64,000 nucleotides of DNA from Halobacillus mangrovi (GTDB taxonomy: Bacteria > Bacillota > Bacilli > Bacillales > Halobacillaceae). The position numbers were made by a program, and so were the translations under genes. The notes under the pieces are model-generated. The model was not told the DNA's origin. It ran no database searches and saw only the letters and a list, made by a program, of their open reading frames with translations. Positions 1 to 7,432 of the stretch are shown piece by piece. Location: contig NZ_CP020772.1 in the NCBI RefSeq assembly GCF_002097535.1, positions 2,790,001-2,854,000 of the forward strand, given 5' to 3'. Numbering within the stretch: position 1 is the first letter of the stretch; the number at the start of each line of letters is the position of its first letter.

Positions 1-10
1 ACTCTTTTAA

Positions 11-50
11 ACAATAGCCCCCATTAGTTGAAGACTCGAAATCAAGATAA
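11..50. repeat. Cassette-border repeat, copy 1
   Basis: Imperfect ~38-bp repeat: a C-run (TAGCCCCCATT), then AGTTGAAGACTCG, then AAATCAAGATAA. Related copies lie at 1203-1240, 1706-1748, 2018-2050 (degenerate) and as an inverted pair at 5115-5176. The first four share one orientation and each sits at a gene boundary in a row of small minus-strand genes. This copy lies just downstream of the gene ending at 93. Confidence 0.75.
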
Positions 51-92
51 ACTCTATAAATACCCTTCCTTAAATATTTTTATTAGTAAATA

Positions 93-503
93 TCATGGTA
101 AAGGGTAATCAATGACTTTCAGGATTAAATATACGATTCCAACTAAAATAAATGGAGCGAGTGTAGTCAGACAAATAAACAAAAACTTTTTAACTTCTTG
201 CTTAGGAATTAACTGTTTTACTCTTTTACTAAACAACCAAGTCAAAAATAAAATAATACCAGAAATCCCTAAAAAGTACCCGCTAACATACTCTGGACTC
301 TCCCCAGTTAATTCAATAAGATATATTCCGGTAATGATACTGAAAATTATAACTGTTGATATGATCACTTTAAATTTCCACAGCCACCACATTATTCTAA
401 AGTGCTTTATACCTTCTATAAAATCACCTCTTATCACTTCTAATTTTTCCTTCAAAAATTCGATTAGCCTTTTAATCGTATATAATCCCCTTTCTTTTAT
501 CAT
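93..503 (-). CDS. Hypothetical membrane protein (136 aa)
   Basis: ATG start preceded by AAGGTAAGAGAG. A charged amphipathic N-terminus (about residues 1-40) is followed by three hydrophobic segments: around FKVIISTVIIFSIITGIYL, a second near residues 75-92, and a C-terminal one around 107-128. I recognise no family. It lies between repeat copy 1 and a decayed gene in the repeat-bordered accessory stretch, which suggests horizontally mobile content, but no function can be inferred. Confidence 0.6.
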   Translation of the reverse strand: MIKERGLYTIKRLIEFLKEKLEVIRGDFIEGIKHFRIMWWLWKFKVIISTVIIFSIITGIYLIELTGESPEYVSGYFLGISGIILFLTWLFSKRVKQLIPKQEVKKFLFICLTTLAPFILVGIVYLILKVIDYPLP

Positions 504-531
504 GACTCTCTTACCTTTAATACCAAATAAG

Positions 532-1066
532 TTAATGATAATACCAGAAGCTAACTCTAAGTGTGGATTCTAACACGAGATCAATATCTATTACTTTTAG
601 AAGAGTATAGCAAATGTTATTGGATATATAATTGAACAAAATAAAATAAGTAGACGAAAAAATCCTAGACTCTCCCGACAATGGGAAACCGGCACAAAAA
701 GCAAAGGCAGCCTTATTGGAACGATCTTCTGCTTCTACCCAATTTTGTTGGATTGCTTTTCGAGAGAACTTTTCTAATTCAGGATTAAAATGAATTCTAT
801 ACCATCCTGGTAATTAATTGACTGAACTTCTTTATTTACTGGGGCCCAAAAATCATAGGCTTGCATAGAATTGTTACCTAGCAATTTTGCTTTTTGGTTT
901 AAGTATCGACCCCATCCACAGAATCTTCCGTATTTCCAATAAGAACCTCTAACTTCGTTACTTCCTGATCTATCTCATTTAAATGATTATGTATAACAAC
1001 TGAATCTGAAGACACGTTAAAAATTGAGTTGATTTCCCATCTTTCTGGATACATGAATTCCTCCAT
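532..1066 (-). pseudogene. Frameshifted gene of unknown function
   Basis: A good ribosome binding site (GGAGGAGATTGG) precedes the ATG at 1066. The frame reads MEEFMYPERWEINSIFN and stops at 899. The next frame carries on with plausible protein (NSMQAYDFWAPVNKEVQSIN) to about 800, and a third frame continues (WYRIHFNPELEKFS, then NWVEAEDRSNKAAFAF). Two frameshifts, near 905 and 805, would restore one protein of roughly 140 residues. I do not recognise the family. The 3' end is uncertain: the last frame stays open to 532, but the coding-like part fades by about 650. Confidence 0.5.
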
Positions 1067-1202
1067 CCAATCTCCTCCGTTTATAAATATTTCCATATAA
1101 TTCAGAATAACAGAATATACGTTCTCGTCCCAGCTCATTTAAGACATTAAAAAGTGTACTCTGACTTAATGAGTACACTAAGTAATGATCCAATTAATTT
1201 TT

Positions 1203-1240
1203 AGATACCCCCGTTTATGTAAGACTCGAAATCAAGATAA
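1203..1240. repeat. Cassette-border repeat, copy 2
   Basis: Reads TACCCCCGTTTATGTAAGACTCG then AAATCAAGATAA. Its last 20 bases match copy 1 exactly. It lies directly downstream of the VOC gene that ends at 1259, in the same orientation as copies 1 and 3. Confidence 0.75.
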
Positions 1241-1258
1241 TTGAATAACATCTTATGA

Positions 1259-1654
1259 TTATAGGGCAACAAATTCTACTTTTATCCTATCCGGGTCTTC
1301 AAAGTAAACCGCATAATAATCCTCACCACCTGCAAAAGGATGTTCGTTTTCGTATAAAATATTTATACCTCTCTCCTTGAGCATTTTTGTCATTTTGTCT
1401 ACTCTTTCACGTGAAGATGCGTGAAAAGCCAAATGATTTAAACCAGTCCTGCATCTGTGGTAAGGTACGTCTAAAAACTTATTTTTTGTTTGGACAAACA
1501 CTAAATAAGTTTCTCCTAACTTCCAACTTTGTCCCTCATCCCATTTTTGATAAGACTGGTAACCTAACTCTTCCAAAAACCAGCGCCAAAATGATTCTGA
1601 CTTCTTTAAATTGGAAACATAAATTTCTACATGATGAAGTAAGCCTTCACTCAC
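1259..1654 (-). CDS. VOC family (glyoxalase/bleomycin-resistance fold) protein
   Basis: A 131-aa single-domain vicinal-oxygen-chelate protein. It begins with a beta-strand carrying the first metal-ligand region (HHVEIYVSNLKKSESFW). A second module starts at TGLNHLAFHASSRERVD and ends with the typical YAVYFEDPDRIKVEFV, whose glutamate is the usual last metal ligand. The family includes isomerases, dioxygenases and antibiotic-binding proteins, so the substrate cannot be read from sequence. Repeat copies lie on both sides (1203-1240 and 1706-1748), making this the clearest repeat-bordered unit. Confidence 0.85.
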   Translation of the reverse strand: MSEGLLHHVEIYVSNLKKSESFWRWFLEELGYQSYQKWDEGQSWKLGETYLVFVQTKNKFLDVPYHRCRTGLNHLAFHASSRERVDKMTKMLKERGINILYENEHPFAGGEDYYAVYFEDPDRIKVEFVAL

Positions 1655-1705
1655 TAAAACCTCCCCTTCCTATGCATAATTACATCATAACAATGTCAGA
1701 TTTAT

Positions 1706-1748
1706 TAAAGAATCGCCCCCATTTGCTTAAGACTCGATTTCAAGATAA
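1706..1748. repeat. Cassette-border repeat, copy 3
   Basis: Reads AAAGAATCGCCCCCATTTGC then TTAAGACTCGATTTCAAGAT. It lies between the start of the VOC gene (1654) and the end of the next gene upstream (1780), in the same orientation as copies 1 and 2. Confidence 0.75.
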
Positions 1749-1779
1749 TATTAGTCACTAGTAAAGAAACTACTATTTA

Positions 1780-2073
1780 TTAAAATTTATCTTTTTTCTT
1801 TTTCCCAATGTTATAACCCGTAATAATACCAGCAATAGTAAAGATAAGTATGCCCTCATCAAAGTCATCGAAAATCAATCCAAAGCCTGTCCAGACTACT
1901 AGAAAAGCTAATATTGAACTTATTAAAGCTCTCAACTTACCCCACCTCTCCCCAAGTACTCTTCTTTGTGCACCTACCCGGTTTTTAACTATGTATTGAG
2001 CAAATGCTGATATCGCAAACGCCCCTTTTCTACAAAACTCGATGTCAAGGGATTTCCTTCTTAGGTTTATCAT
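1780..2073 (-). CDS. Hypothetical small membrane protein
   Basis: The open frame encodes 97 aa. The supported part begins near GERWGKLRALISSILAFLVV and has two hydrophobic segments (around residues 50-64 and 73-88) and a lysine-rich tail (GKKKKDKF). The first ~20 codons overlap a degenerate repeat copy at 2018-2050, and no convincing ribosome binding site precedes 2073. The true start may therefore be internal, or the repeat may have replaced the original 5' end. No family recognised. Confidence 0.45.
   Translation of the reverse strand: MINLRRKSLDIEFCRKGAFAISAFAQYIVKNRVGAQRRVLGERWGKLRALISSILAFLVVWTGFGLIFDDFDEGILIFTIAGIITGYNIGKKKKDKF
2018..2050. repeat. Degenerate cassette-border repeat, copy 4
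   Basis: AAACGCCCCTTTTCTACAAA followed by ACTCGATGTCAAGG keeps the order C-run, spacer, ACTCGA, TCAAG seen in the other copies, with several substitutions. It lies inside the 5' end of the open frame 1780-2073. Confidence 0.5.
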
Positions 2074-2148
2074 TTGTAACTATTAATTTTGAAGCACAAA
2101 TGTTATCAACTCTAATAAATGTCTTACAGGTGTTTGTATTTTTTTCTA

Positions 2149-2364
2149 TCACAAAAAGCTATACCTTAATTTTCTGAATTTTCTACTATTTGAGGATAAG
2201 GTAATTTCTCCATTCTCATATATCGAAAAGCACCCAAGGACTATATCTCGCCAGTGATCACCTTGAATCTGATTTTGTGAAGGTACTGGCGTATGTCGAA
2301 TTTTTTTAAGTCTTCTTTTACGTCTTTCTAGCTCTTGAAATTCTGAGGAAAAACCATCTTTCAC
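2149..2364 (-). CDS. Hypothetical protein (71 aa)
   Basis: Short basic protein starting MKDGFSSEFQELERRKRRLK, preceded by GGAGGATGATTAGATAATGTG, which offers a possible binding site. No membrane segment and no family that I recognise. It is the last gene of the minus-strand accessory series before the divergent amine oxidase. It could be a remnant of something longer. Confidence 0.4.
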   Translation of the reverse strand: MKDGFSSEFQELERRKRRLKKIRHTPVPSQNQIQGDHWRDIVLGCFSIYENGEITLSSNSRKFRKLRYSFL

Positions 2365-2550
2365 ATTATCTAATCATCCTCCTCTTATGTCAGCTCGGAA
2401 TCTCACAAGATAAATGCCACATTTAAAAACGATTGTATTGAGGAGAATGAGACATGCTGCAGACAGTATGAACTATATTAATTACTTATTCATTTAGTTG
2501 AATACTCCTTAAACTTATGCATATTTTTTAAAGTTAGGGAGGGGAAATTA

Positions 2551-4029
2551 TTGAAAAACAGAGCTGATGTCTACAGTTATGGGAATTTAGAATATCCTCA
2601 AGATATGAAATCCATCGTCCGTAATGGATTAACTCCTACGATGAACTCTAAAAGAATCATTATCATTGGAGCTGGTATGGCCGGTTTAGTCGCTGCTTCT
2701 TTATTAAAACAAGCGGGGCATGAAGTAATCATATTGGAGGGAAATAACCGGATTGGTGGGAGAATCTACACAATACGTGAGCCTTTTTCAAAAGGACTCT
2801 ATTTGGATGCAGGAGCCATGCGCTTTCCTGATACACATAACCTAGTATTTGAGTATATTCGAAAATTCAATTTACCTATTAATGTCTTTATTAATAAAAA
2901 TGATTTATTCCTCATTAACGGAATTCAAGCTACCGATACGCTTTATGAATCCAATCCCAATATATTCAACTTCCCATTACCACCCCAAGAACAAGGGAAA
3001 ACAGCTATAGAACTATTGTCGTCTGCAGTAAAACCATTTCTTGATCTTTACGAACAAGCAACCCCTGATGAGCAAGACCGTTTAAGAAAGAAATTTGATC
3101 GTTATTCGTTTGATGACCATTTACGAAATAACCTATTAGGCAATTCCTTATCTCCTGAAGCAATTCGTATGGTTAAAGTAATTCTTGGCATTGAGGGATT
3201 CCCTGAATTATCATTTGTAGACATCTTGTTAGATATTGTACGTACAGTTTTCAATAAGGACTTAAAATTTTATGAGATAACAGGTGGAAACGACCAGCTA
3301 CCCTTAGCTTTATTACCTGAGCTCCGACAAAACATCTCATATTACCAAAAAGTACATCAAATTATTCAAGATAATGATGGAATTATAGTAACTGTTCGGG
3401 ATCGTACTACGAATGAATATCATAGGATTCAAGGAGATTATACGATAGTCACCGTCCCATATAGCGTATTTCAATTTATTGAAATTTACCCTTATGATTC
3501 TATTTCTTTTCAGAAATGGAAAGCTATTAGAGAACTTAATTATGTATCATCTGTAAAAGTTGGTTTAGAATTCAAATCGAAGTTTTGGGAGTCTGGCAAC
3601 ATTGGTAATATTATTACCGATCTTCCACTACGCTACACCTATAGTCCAAGTCACAACATTGGAGAGGCTGGTCCAGGGGTGATGCTTGGAAGTTATAGTT
3701 GGGCCCAAAACGCCAACTTGTGGAATAGTTTACCCAATGATGAACGAATCCGGGAGGCCTTGCAAGGTCTTTCTAGAATTTACGGTAATCAGGTTTATAA
3801 GTACTTTTCTAAAGGTACTTCCTATAGTTGGAGTCAAAACCAATTCTCTGCTGGGTGTTTTACTCTGTTTGCACCAAACCAAGCATCTGATTTTTCAGAT
3901 GCTCTTTATTCACCTGAAGGTAGGATCCATTTTGCCGGAGAACACACATCACCTTTTCATGGTTGGGTGGAAGGCGCGATTGAATCAGCAATTCGAGCTG
4001 CCTATGAGGTCAATGATAAAAATGATTGA
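2551..4029 (+). CDS. Flavin-dependent amine/L-amino-acid oxidase family protein
   Basis: Predicted FAD-dependent oxidase of the monoamine oxidase superfamily, which deaminates amines or amino acids to imine plus hydrogen peroxide. A TTG start follows AGGGAGGGG at 2537-2545. The Rossmann dinucleotide motif IIIIGAGMAGLVAASLL is at about residues 36-52, followed by the acidic ribose-binding end of strand 2 (IILEGNNRIGGRI). The C-terminal FAD motif is FAGEHTSPFHGWVEGAIESA. The 492-aa length fits bacterial L-amino-acid oxidases. There is no signal peptide. It is a single plus-strand gene among minus-strand accessory genes. Substrate unknown. Confidence 0.85.
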   Translation: MKNRADVYSYGNLEYPQDMKSIVRNGLTPTMNSKRIIIIGAGMAGLVAASLLKQAGHEVIILEGNNRIGGRIYTIREPFSKGLYLDAGAMRFPDTHNLVFEYIRKFNLPINVFINKNDLFLINGIQATDTLYESNPNIFNFPLPPQEQGKTAIELLSSAVKPFLDLYEQATPDEQDRLRKKFDRYSFDDHLRNNLLGNSLSPEAIRMVKVILGIEGFPELSFVDILLDIVRTVFNKDLKFYEITGGNDQLPLALLPELRQNISYYQKVHQIIQDNDGIIVTVRDRTTNEYHRIQGDYTIVTVPYSVFQFIEIYPYDSISFQKWKAIRELNYVSSVKVGLEFKSKFWESGNIGNIITDLPLRYTYSPSHNIGEAGPGVMLGSYSWAQNANLWNSLPNDERIREALQGLSRIYGNQVYKYFSKGTSYSWSQNQFSAGCFTLFAPNQASDFSDALYSPEGRIHFAGEHTSPFHGWVEGAIESAIRAAYEVNDKND

Positions 4030-4328
4030 ACCAATATTCATCAATAATAAATTCGTTATCTTCACAAAATTTTACGTATTACGAAGGGCTAAATCAGGAA
4101 AGGATCTGTTTATAGTTTTCATAGGAGCAGAAGTGTTAGCTCTTATAATTAAGAAAGTGGGATATGGTAATAGTGGTATCTTTTATAAGTTCCTCACCTA
4201 TATCATTGGTGGGTTCCTTTAGACTTTTATTATCATTTGCTGAAGAAATATATTAAACGCACCTGATTCAATAGTCCCGACCAAAAAACTTACGTTTAGG
4301 ATAAATCACTTAACACATGAACAAATAA

Positions 4329-4349
4329 CCCTCCTTAATGTTAGGAGGG
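4329..4349 (-). terminator. Weak hairpin at end of 4341-4679 gene
   Basis: CCCTCCT and AGGAGGG form a 7-bp stem, with a T-rich stretch (TTATTTGTT) after it on the minus strand. It overlaps the last codons of the membrane gene ending at 4341. Confidence 0.45.
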
Positions 4350-4679
4350 CACCGTATCTTGTACTGGATAACGGTACTTCCAGCCTAACATAGTTGTATT
4401 GAAAATAGTGGAAAAACCCATTATTACATCATAACTTAAACCAAACACCAAATTGTTATATTCTGCTACACTACTTATTAAGTACTCATACTCAGTTTGA
4501 TTTCCTCTCCCTATACTTGAAAAAACAGTCAAAAAAGTTAGTATAGGAATTAAAATAAGCGAAATAACCGAAGATAAGAGTAATTGTTTTTTAATAATTC
4601 CTCTTATTGCAAAAGTAGCAGAAATAATTATAAACAGGTTAAAAATCGCGCTAACCCAAAAAGGTTGTGTTGGAGACAT
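4341..4679 (-). CDS. Hypothetical membrane protein (112 aa)
   Basis: The ATG at 4679 is chosen over an upstream ATG because AAAGGCGGTGAG sits at good distance. Hydrophobic segments lie at about residues 7-25, 34-53 and 75-95, giving three likely helices. No family recognised. The 5' end overlaps by 29 bases the decayed frame 4651-5013, so both were probably one operon driven by the promoter-like element at 5061-5089. Confidence 0.55.
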   Translation of the reverse strand: MSPTQPFWVSAIFNLFIIISATFAIRGIIKKQLLLSSVISLILIPILTFLTVFSSIGRGNQTEYEYLISSVAEYNNLVFGLSYDVIMGFSTIFNTTMLGWKYRYPVQDTVPS

Positions 4680-5013
4680 ATTTCTCACCGCCTTTCATTG
4701 CAAAAATTCTTAAAGCTTCTTTGTATTCTAGAGGTTTAATATATTCTTCTCTATCTTTTTCTAAACTTTTTGGTATCTGCAATATCACAGGTTAATTATT
4801 TGTAATTCTGTACATTCGTTTTGCAACCTTAAGGAGATAGTAAACTATTATCCCTGTTATTAGCGCGATTTCTATAGGAATTAAGTAAGTTAATATGATA
4901 TAAAAGGTTGTCACGTCCTCACTTAGAAAAGGCTGTATAGTACTCCAAATGGCCCCATGAGTAGTTTAAAATAACAAAGAGAACAACAAGAGGTACACGA
5001 TAATATAAATCAA
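4651..5013 (-). pseudogene. Membrane-protein gene broken by two in-frame TAA codons
   Basis: GGGAGGG six bases before a TTG at 5013 marks a good start. The single frame reads MIYIIVYLLLFSLLF, TAA (4966-4968), then GAIWSTIQPFLSEDVTTFYI with a hydrophobic helix and LLKVAKRMYRITNN, TAA (4792-4794), then PVILQIPKSLEKDREEYIKP and on to a TAG at 4651. All three pieces are in the same frame and protein-like, about 118 residues in total. The simplest reading is nonsense decay of a small membrane protein that was translationally coupled to the gene at 4341-4679. Family unknown. Confidence 0.6.
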
Positions 5014-5060
5014 AAACTTCCCTCCCTTTATTTATAGATCTCTAAAATATCTTAGTTCCA

Positions 5061-5089
5061 ATTATTTCAAAACAACTTCAACCACTCAA
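5061..5089 (-). promoter_or_regulatory. Promoter-like shared element, copy A
   Basis: On the minus strand TTGAGT, 17 bases, AATAAT, with the conserved core TTTTGAAATAATTGG. The same element with identical spacing occurs at 28916-28944 and 56538-56566, each time ahead of a small membrane protein. Here it ends 48 bases before the TTG start at 5013. Confidence 0.5.
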
Positions 5090-5114
5090 GTTCTTTTGAA
5101 CATATTTTGGTGAA

Positions 5115-5176
5115 ATATCTCGAAACTGAGTCTTCAACTAACCTGCCCGTTTGTTGAAGACTCAGTTTCAAGATAT
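5115..5176. repeat. Inverted pair of the border repeat (24-bp arms)
   Basis: The arms 5115-5138 and 5153-5176 are complementary except for one position, around a 14-base loop (TAACCTGCCCGTTT). The right arm plus loop is a standard copy of the border-repeat family (TGCCCGTTTGTTGAAGACTC), and the left arm is an inverted partial copy. On transcription it would fold into a very stable hairpin. Confidence 0.8.
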
Positions 5177-5218
5177 ATATGGTAATTCGACTGCTACTTC
5201 CTGTTCCACAACGAAAAA

Positions 5219-5250
5219 ATGGTCCGTTATTCTCAACCATAACGGACCAT
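5219..5250 (-). terminator. Terminator of the purine permease gene
   Basis: ATGGTCCGTTA and TAACGGACCAT form a perfect 11-bp stem with a 10-base loop, followed by TTTTTT on the minus strand. It lies 33 bases past the stop of the permease. Confidence 0.85.
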
Positions 5251-5282
5251 TACTAGTGTTATATTAAATCACTCACTCTATT

Positions 5283-6575
5283 TTAAAGAAACACAAAATA
5301 CATAATAAACAAACAGCCAAGAGAGTACATAATCGGGTGAACCTGTTTCCACTCTCTCTTTGCAATCATAGCGAATGGATAAAGGATAAACCCTAGAGCA
5401 ATCCCTGTAGCAACAGAGAAGGTGAGCGGCATCATGATTATCGTGACGAATGCCGGAACTACGATTTCGAACCGGCTCCAGTCAATTTCTCTCACTTCTG
5501 TCGCCATTAGAGCTCCGACAATGATAAGAGCGGGCGCGGTTACCTCAGGTGTTATGACACCGAGTACGGGCGAGAAGAATAAGGCGATAAAGAAACAGAC
5601 AGAAATCACTATACTCGTAAAACCGGTCCGACCGCCAACGGCGACTCCTGCTGATGATTCAACAAAAGAAGCTGTAGTTGAAGTTCCGAAGATCGCTCCC
5701 ATGACTCCAGAAGTAGAATCGGCTAACAGAGCTCGACCCGCGTTTGGGATTTTGTTTTCTTTCATAATACCTGCCTGACTTGCGACTGCAATGAGGGCAC
5801 CAGCCGTATCGAAGAATGCGACAAATAAGAAAGTAAAAATAACAGCAAGGACTTCTGGTGTCATCACATCTCCCAGGTGCTGAAATACAACGCCGAATGT
5901 TGGCTCAAGACTCGGCACCTCTCCTACCATAGCATTCGGTACGTCTACTAACCCGACAATCATCCCTATAATACTTGTAAGGACAATGCCGTAGAAAATC
6001 CCGCCGCGAATACCACGTACGAGCATCATAAGAGTTATTACGAAGCCGAACGCAGCCAGTGCAGTAGTCGGTGATGTTAAATTACCAATGGATACGAATG
6101 TTTCCTCACTTCCTACAACAATACCTGCATTTTTTAATCCAATGAATGCAATAAAAAAGCCAATTCCGCCTGCAATGGCATGTTTTAAATCTTTCGGTAT
6201 TACATTAATAATCTTCTCTCTTATCTTAAGAAGACTTAAAATCATAAAGATAATTCCTGCGATAAACACTCCAGTTAAGGCGACCTGCCACTCTATGCCC
6301 ATTCCAATGACTACAGAAAAGGTGAAAAACGAATTGAGTCCCATACTTGGAGCAATCCCAACAGGAAAATTTGCAAGCAGTCCAATCAAAAGCGAACCGA
6401 CAATAGCGGATAACGCTGTCGCTGTGAAGAGCGCTCCTTTATCCATGCCTGCCTGACTTAAAATGATCGGATTGACGACAAGAATATAGGCCATAGAAAG
6501 AAACGTGGTGATTCCTGCCAGCGTTTCTTTTTGATAATTGGTTTCCCGTTCATTGAATCTGAAGAATTTTCTCAT
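5283..6575 (-). CDS. pbuG: NCS2/AzgA-type guanine/hypoxanthine permease (PbuG-like)
   Basis: A 430-aa inner-membrane permease for uptake of guanine/hypoxanthine-type purine bases by cation symport. It opens with FRFNERETNYQKETLAGITT, typical of this branch, contains the family signature around NPIILSQAGMDKGALFTATA and VGIAPSMGLNSFF, and has 12 or more hydrophobic segments. Length fits B. subtilis PbuG (440 aa). The ATG follows AGGAGGG. The leader holds a purine riboswitch aptamer (6663-6730) and its terminator (6603-6629), so guanine/hypoxanthine should shut off transcription. PbuO-type paralogs have similar sequence, so the exact substrate is inferred from the riboswitch. Confidence 0.9.
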   Translation of the reverse strand: MRKFFRFNERETNYQKETLAGITTFLSMAYILVVNPIILSQAGMDKGALFTATALSAIVGSLLIGLLANFPVGIAPSMGLNSFFTFSVVIGMGIEWQVALTGVFIAGIIFMILSLLKIREKIINVIPKDLKHAIAGGIGFFIAFIGLKNAGIVVGSEETFVSIGNLTSPTTALAAFGFVITLMMLVRGIRGGIFYGIVLTSIIGMIVGLVDVPNAMVGEVPSLEPTFGVVFQHLGDVMTPEVLAVIFTFLFVAFFDTAGALIAVASQAGIMKENKIPNAGRALLADSTSGVMGAIFGTSTTASFVESSAGVAVGGRTGFTSIVISVCFFIALFFSPVLGVITPEVTAPALIIVGALMATEVREIDWSRFEIVVPAFVTIIMMPLTFSVATGIALGFILYPFAMIAKREWKQVHPIMYSLGCLFIMYFVFL

Positions 6576-6598
6576 GGTGTTCCCTCCTAATCTAACAA

Positions 6599-6630
6599 CA
6601 AAAAAAGCACCGGCATACTACCGGTGCTTT
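6599..6630 (-). terminator. Riboswitch-controlled intrinsic terminator
   Basis: AAGCACCGG and CCGGTGCTT form a 9-bp stem with loop TAGTATG, followed by seven Ts on the minus strand. It lies between the purine aptamer and the permease ribosome binding site, and is the off-state structure of the riboswitch. Confidence 0.9.
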
Positions 6631-6662
6631 TATATAGGGAAAGAGAATAATCATATATTCCT

Positions 6663-6730
6663 CCCTGTAGACTAGCTATTTCCGGTAGCTGGTAGAAACG
6701 TTCAGGCCATATTCCTGAACTTATACAAGG
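6663..6730 (-). promoter_or_regulatory. Purine riboswitch aptamer (guanine type)
   Basis: Minus-strand order matches the purine aptamer: P1 CCTTG/CAGGG, the conserved J1/2 TATAAG, P2 TTCAGG/CCTGAA with loop AATATGG, J2/3 TTTCTAC, P3 with loop CCGGAAA, and J3/1 TCTA. The base at the specificity position (C of TCTAC) is the one that pairs with guanine/hypoxanthine rather than adenine. Ligand binding would keep P1 closed and allow the downstream terminator to form. Confidence 0.93.
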
Positions 6731-6864
6731 TACTGTATCTATTTTGTCATAGGGAGAATCATACCAATGGAAAATGTGTGGGTCAATGGGTATCATCAAT
6801 GTTCGGGAATTCACTTTTTTCTGATTTTTTTATTTTATGCTTCTCAACTAATGAGGAAAAATGG

Positions 6865-6933
6865 CTAGTGGAAAACGGCTGCTGTGGGATATCCGATCAG
6901 GGATAAAAAGAATAGTGTACCTACGAAAATCAC
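6865..6933 (-). CDS. Possible 22-residue membrane peptide
   Basis: A GTG at 6933 follows GAGAGGAG at 4 bases and opens a 22-codon frame (VIFVGTLFFLSL, IGYPTAAVFH) that is almost entirely hydrophobic. An in-frame ATG at 6951 would add six residues but lacks a binding site. It lies alone between the riboswitch leader and the yjbQ terminator. Too short to be sure of. Confidence 0.3.
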   Translation of the reverse strand: MIFVGTLFFLSLIGYPTAAVFH

Positions 6934-7000
6934 TGTTCTCCTCTCTACCATATTGTGGAACAGACTCTCATTCTACATCTAAAAATACGATTCTATAAAA

Positions 7001-7024
7001 AAGAACGGGCAAGCGCCCGCTCTT
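7001..7024 (-). terminator. Terminator of dapF-yjbQ
   Basis: AAGAACGGGC and GCCCGCTCTT pair with one mismatch around AAGC, followed by TTTTTTA on the minus strand, just after the yjbQ stop. Confidence 0.8.
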
Positions 7025-7030
7025 CTCTAG

Positions 7031-7432
7031 TTAACCCTTTATAATTTTCGCTTTAAATTTTCGATTGCGTGGTCCATCAAATTCACAAAAGTACAGCCCT
7101 TGCCACGTCCCGAGCACAAGGCTACCGTCTTCAATGATCAAGGTTTGCGCATGCCCGACGGTGCTTGTCTTCATGTGAGCTGCTGTATTTCCTTCCATAT
7201 GCCGATCTTCCGGATGCTCCCAGGGATAGACTTCTGAGAAGCGTCGAAGCATATCCGTTTTTACGTCCGGATCAGCATTTTCATTTACTGTTAGTCCTGC
7301 AGTCGTATGCATGGATGAAACAACAACAAGTCCGTCTTTCACTCCTTCATTTTTGATCCATTCTTTCACTTGAGATGTGACATCGATCATTTGTTCATGA
7401 TGATTTGTTTTCACTTCAAATACCTTATTCAT
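7031..7432 (-). CDS. YjbQ family protein (UPF0047)
   Basis: A 133-aa protein of the YjbQ/UPF0047 fold. The signature runs from [20 protein letters not shown] through [18 protein letters not shown] to [17 protein letters not shown], including the conserved histidines and the ending typical of the family. E. coli YjbQ has been reported to have low thiamine-phosphate synthase activity; the physiological role is unsettled. The ATG overlaps the dapF stop (ATGA) and GGAGGTGG lies within dapF, so translation is probably coupled to dapF. Confidence 0.88.
   Translation of the reverse strand: MNKVFEVKTNHHEQMIDVTSQVKEWIKNEGVKDGLVVVSSMHTTAGLTVNENADPDVKTDMLRRFSEVYPWEHPEDRHMEGNTAAHMKTSTVGHAQTLIIEDGSLVLGTWQGLYFCEFDGPRNRKFKAKIIKG

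Noticed and set aside
2018-2050. Treating the repeat-like 5' end as part of a CRISPR array
   Set aside because: Repeat spacing is hundreds of bases to over 1 kb, copies diverge, spacers contain genes, and there are no cas genes.
3686-4222. Long plus-strand frame overlapping the amine oxidase
   Set aside because: Shadow of the oxidase gene in another frame, with no start signal and no family features.
5283-6575. Plus-strand frames opposite the permease
   Set aside because: Antisense shadows of a long conserved gene.
6587-6814. 75-codon frame upstream of the purine permease
   Set aside because: It is a chance frame through the riboswitch aptamer and terminator.
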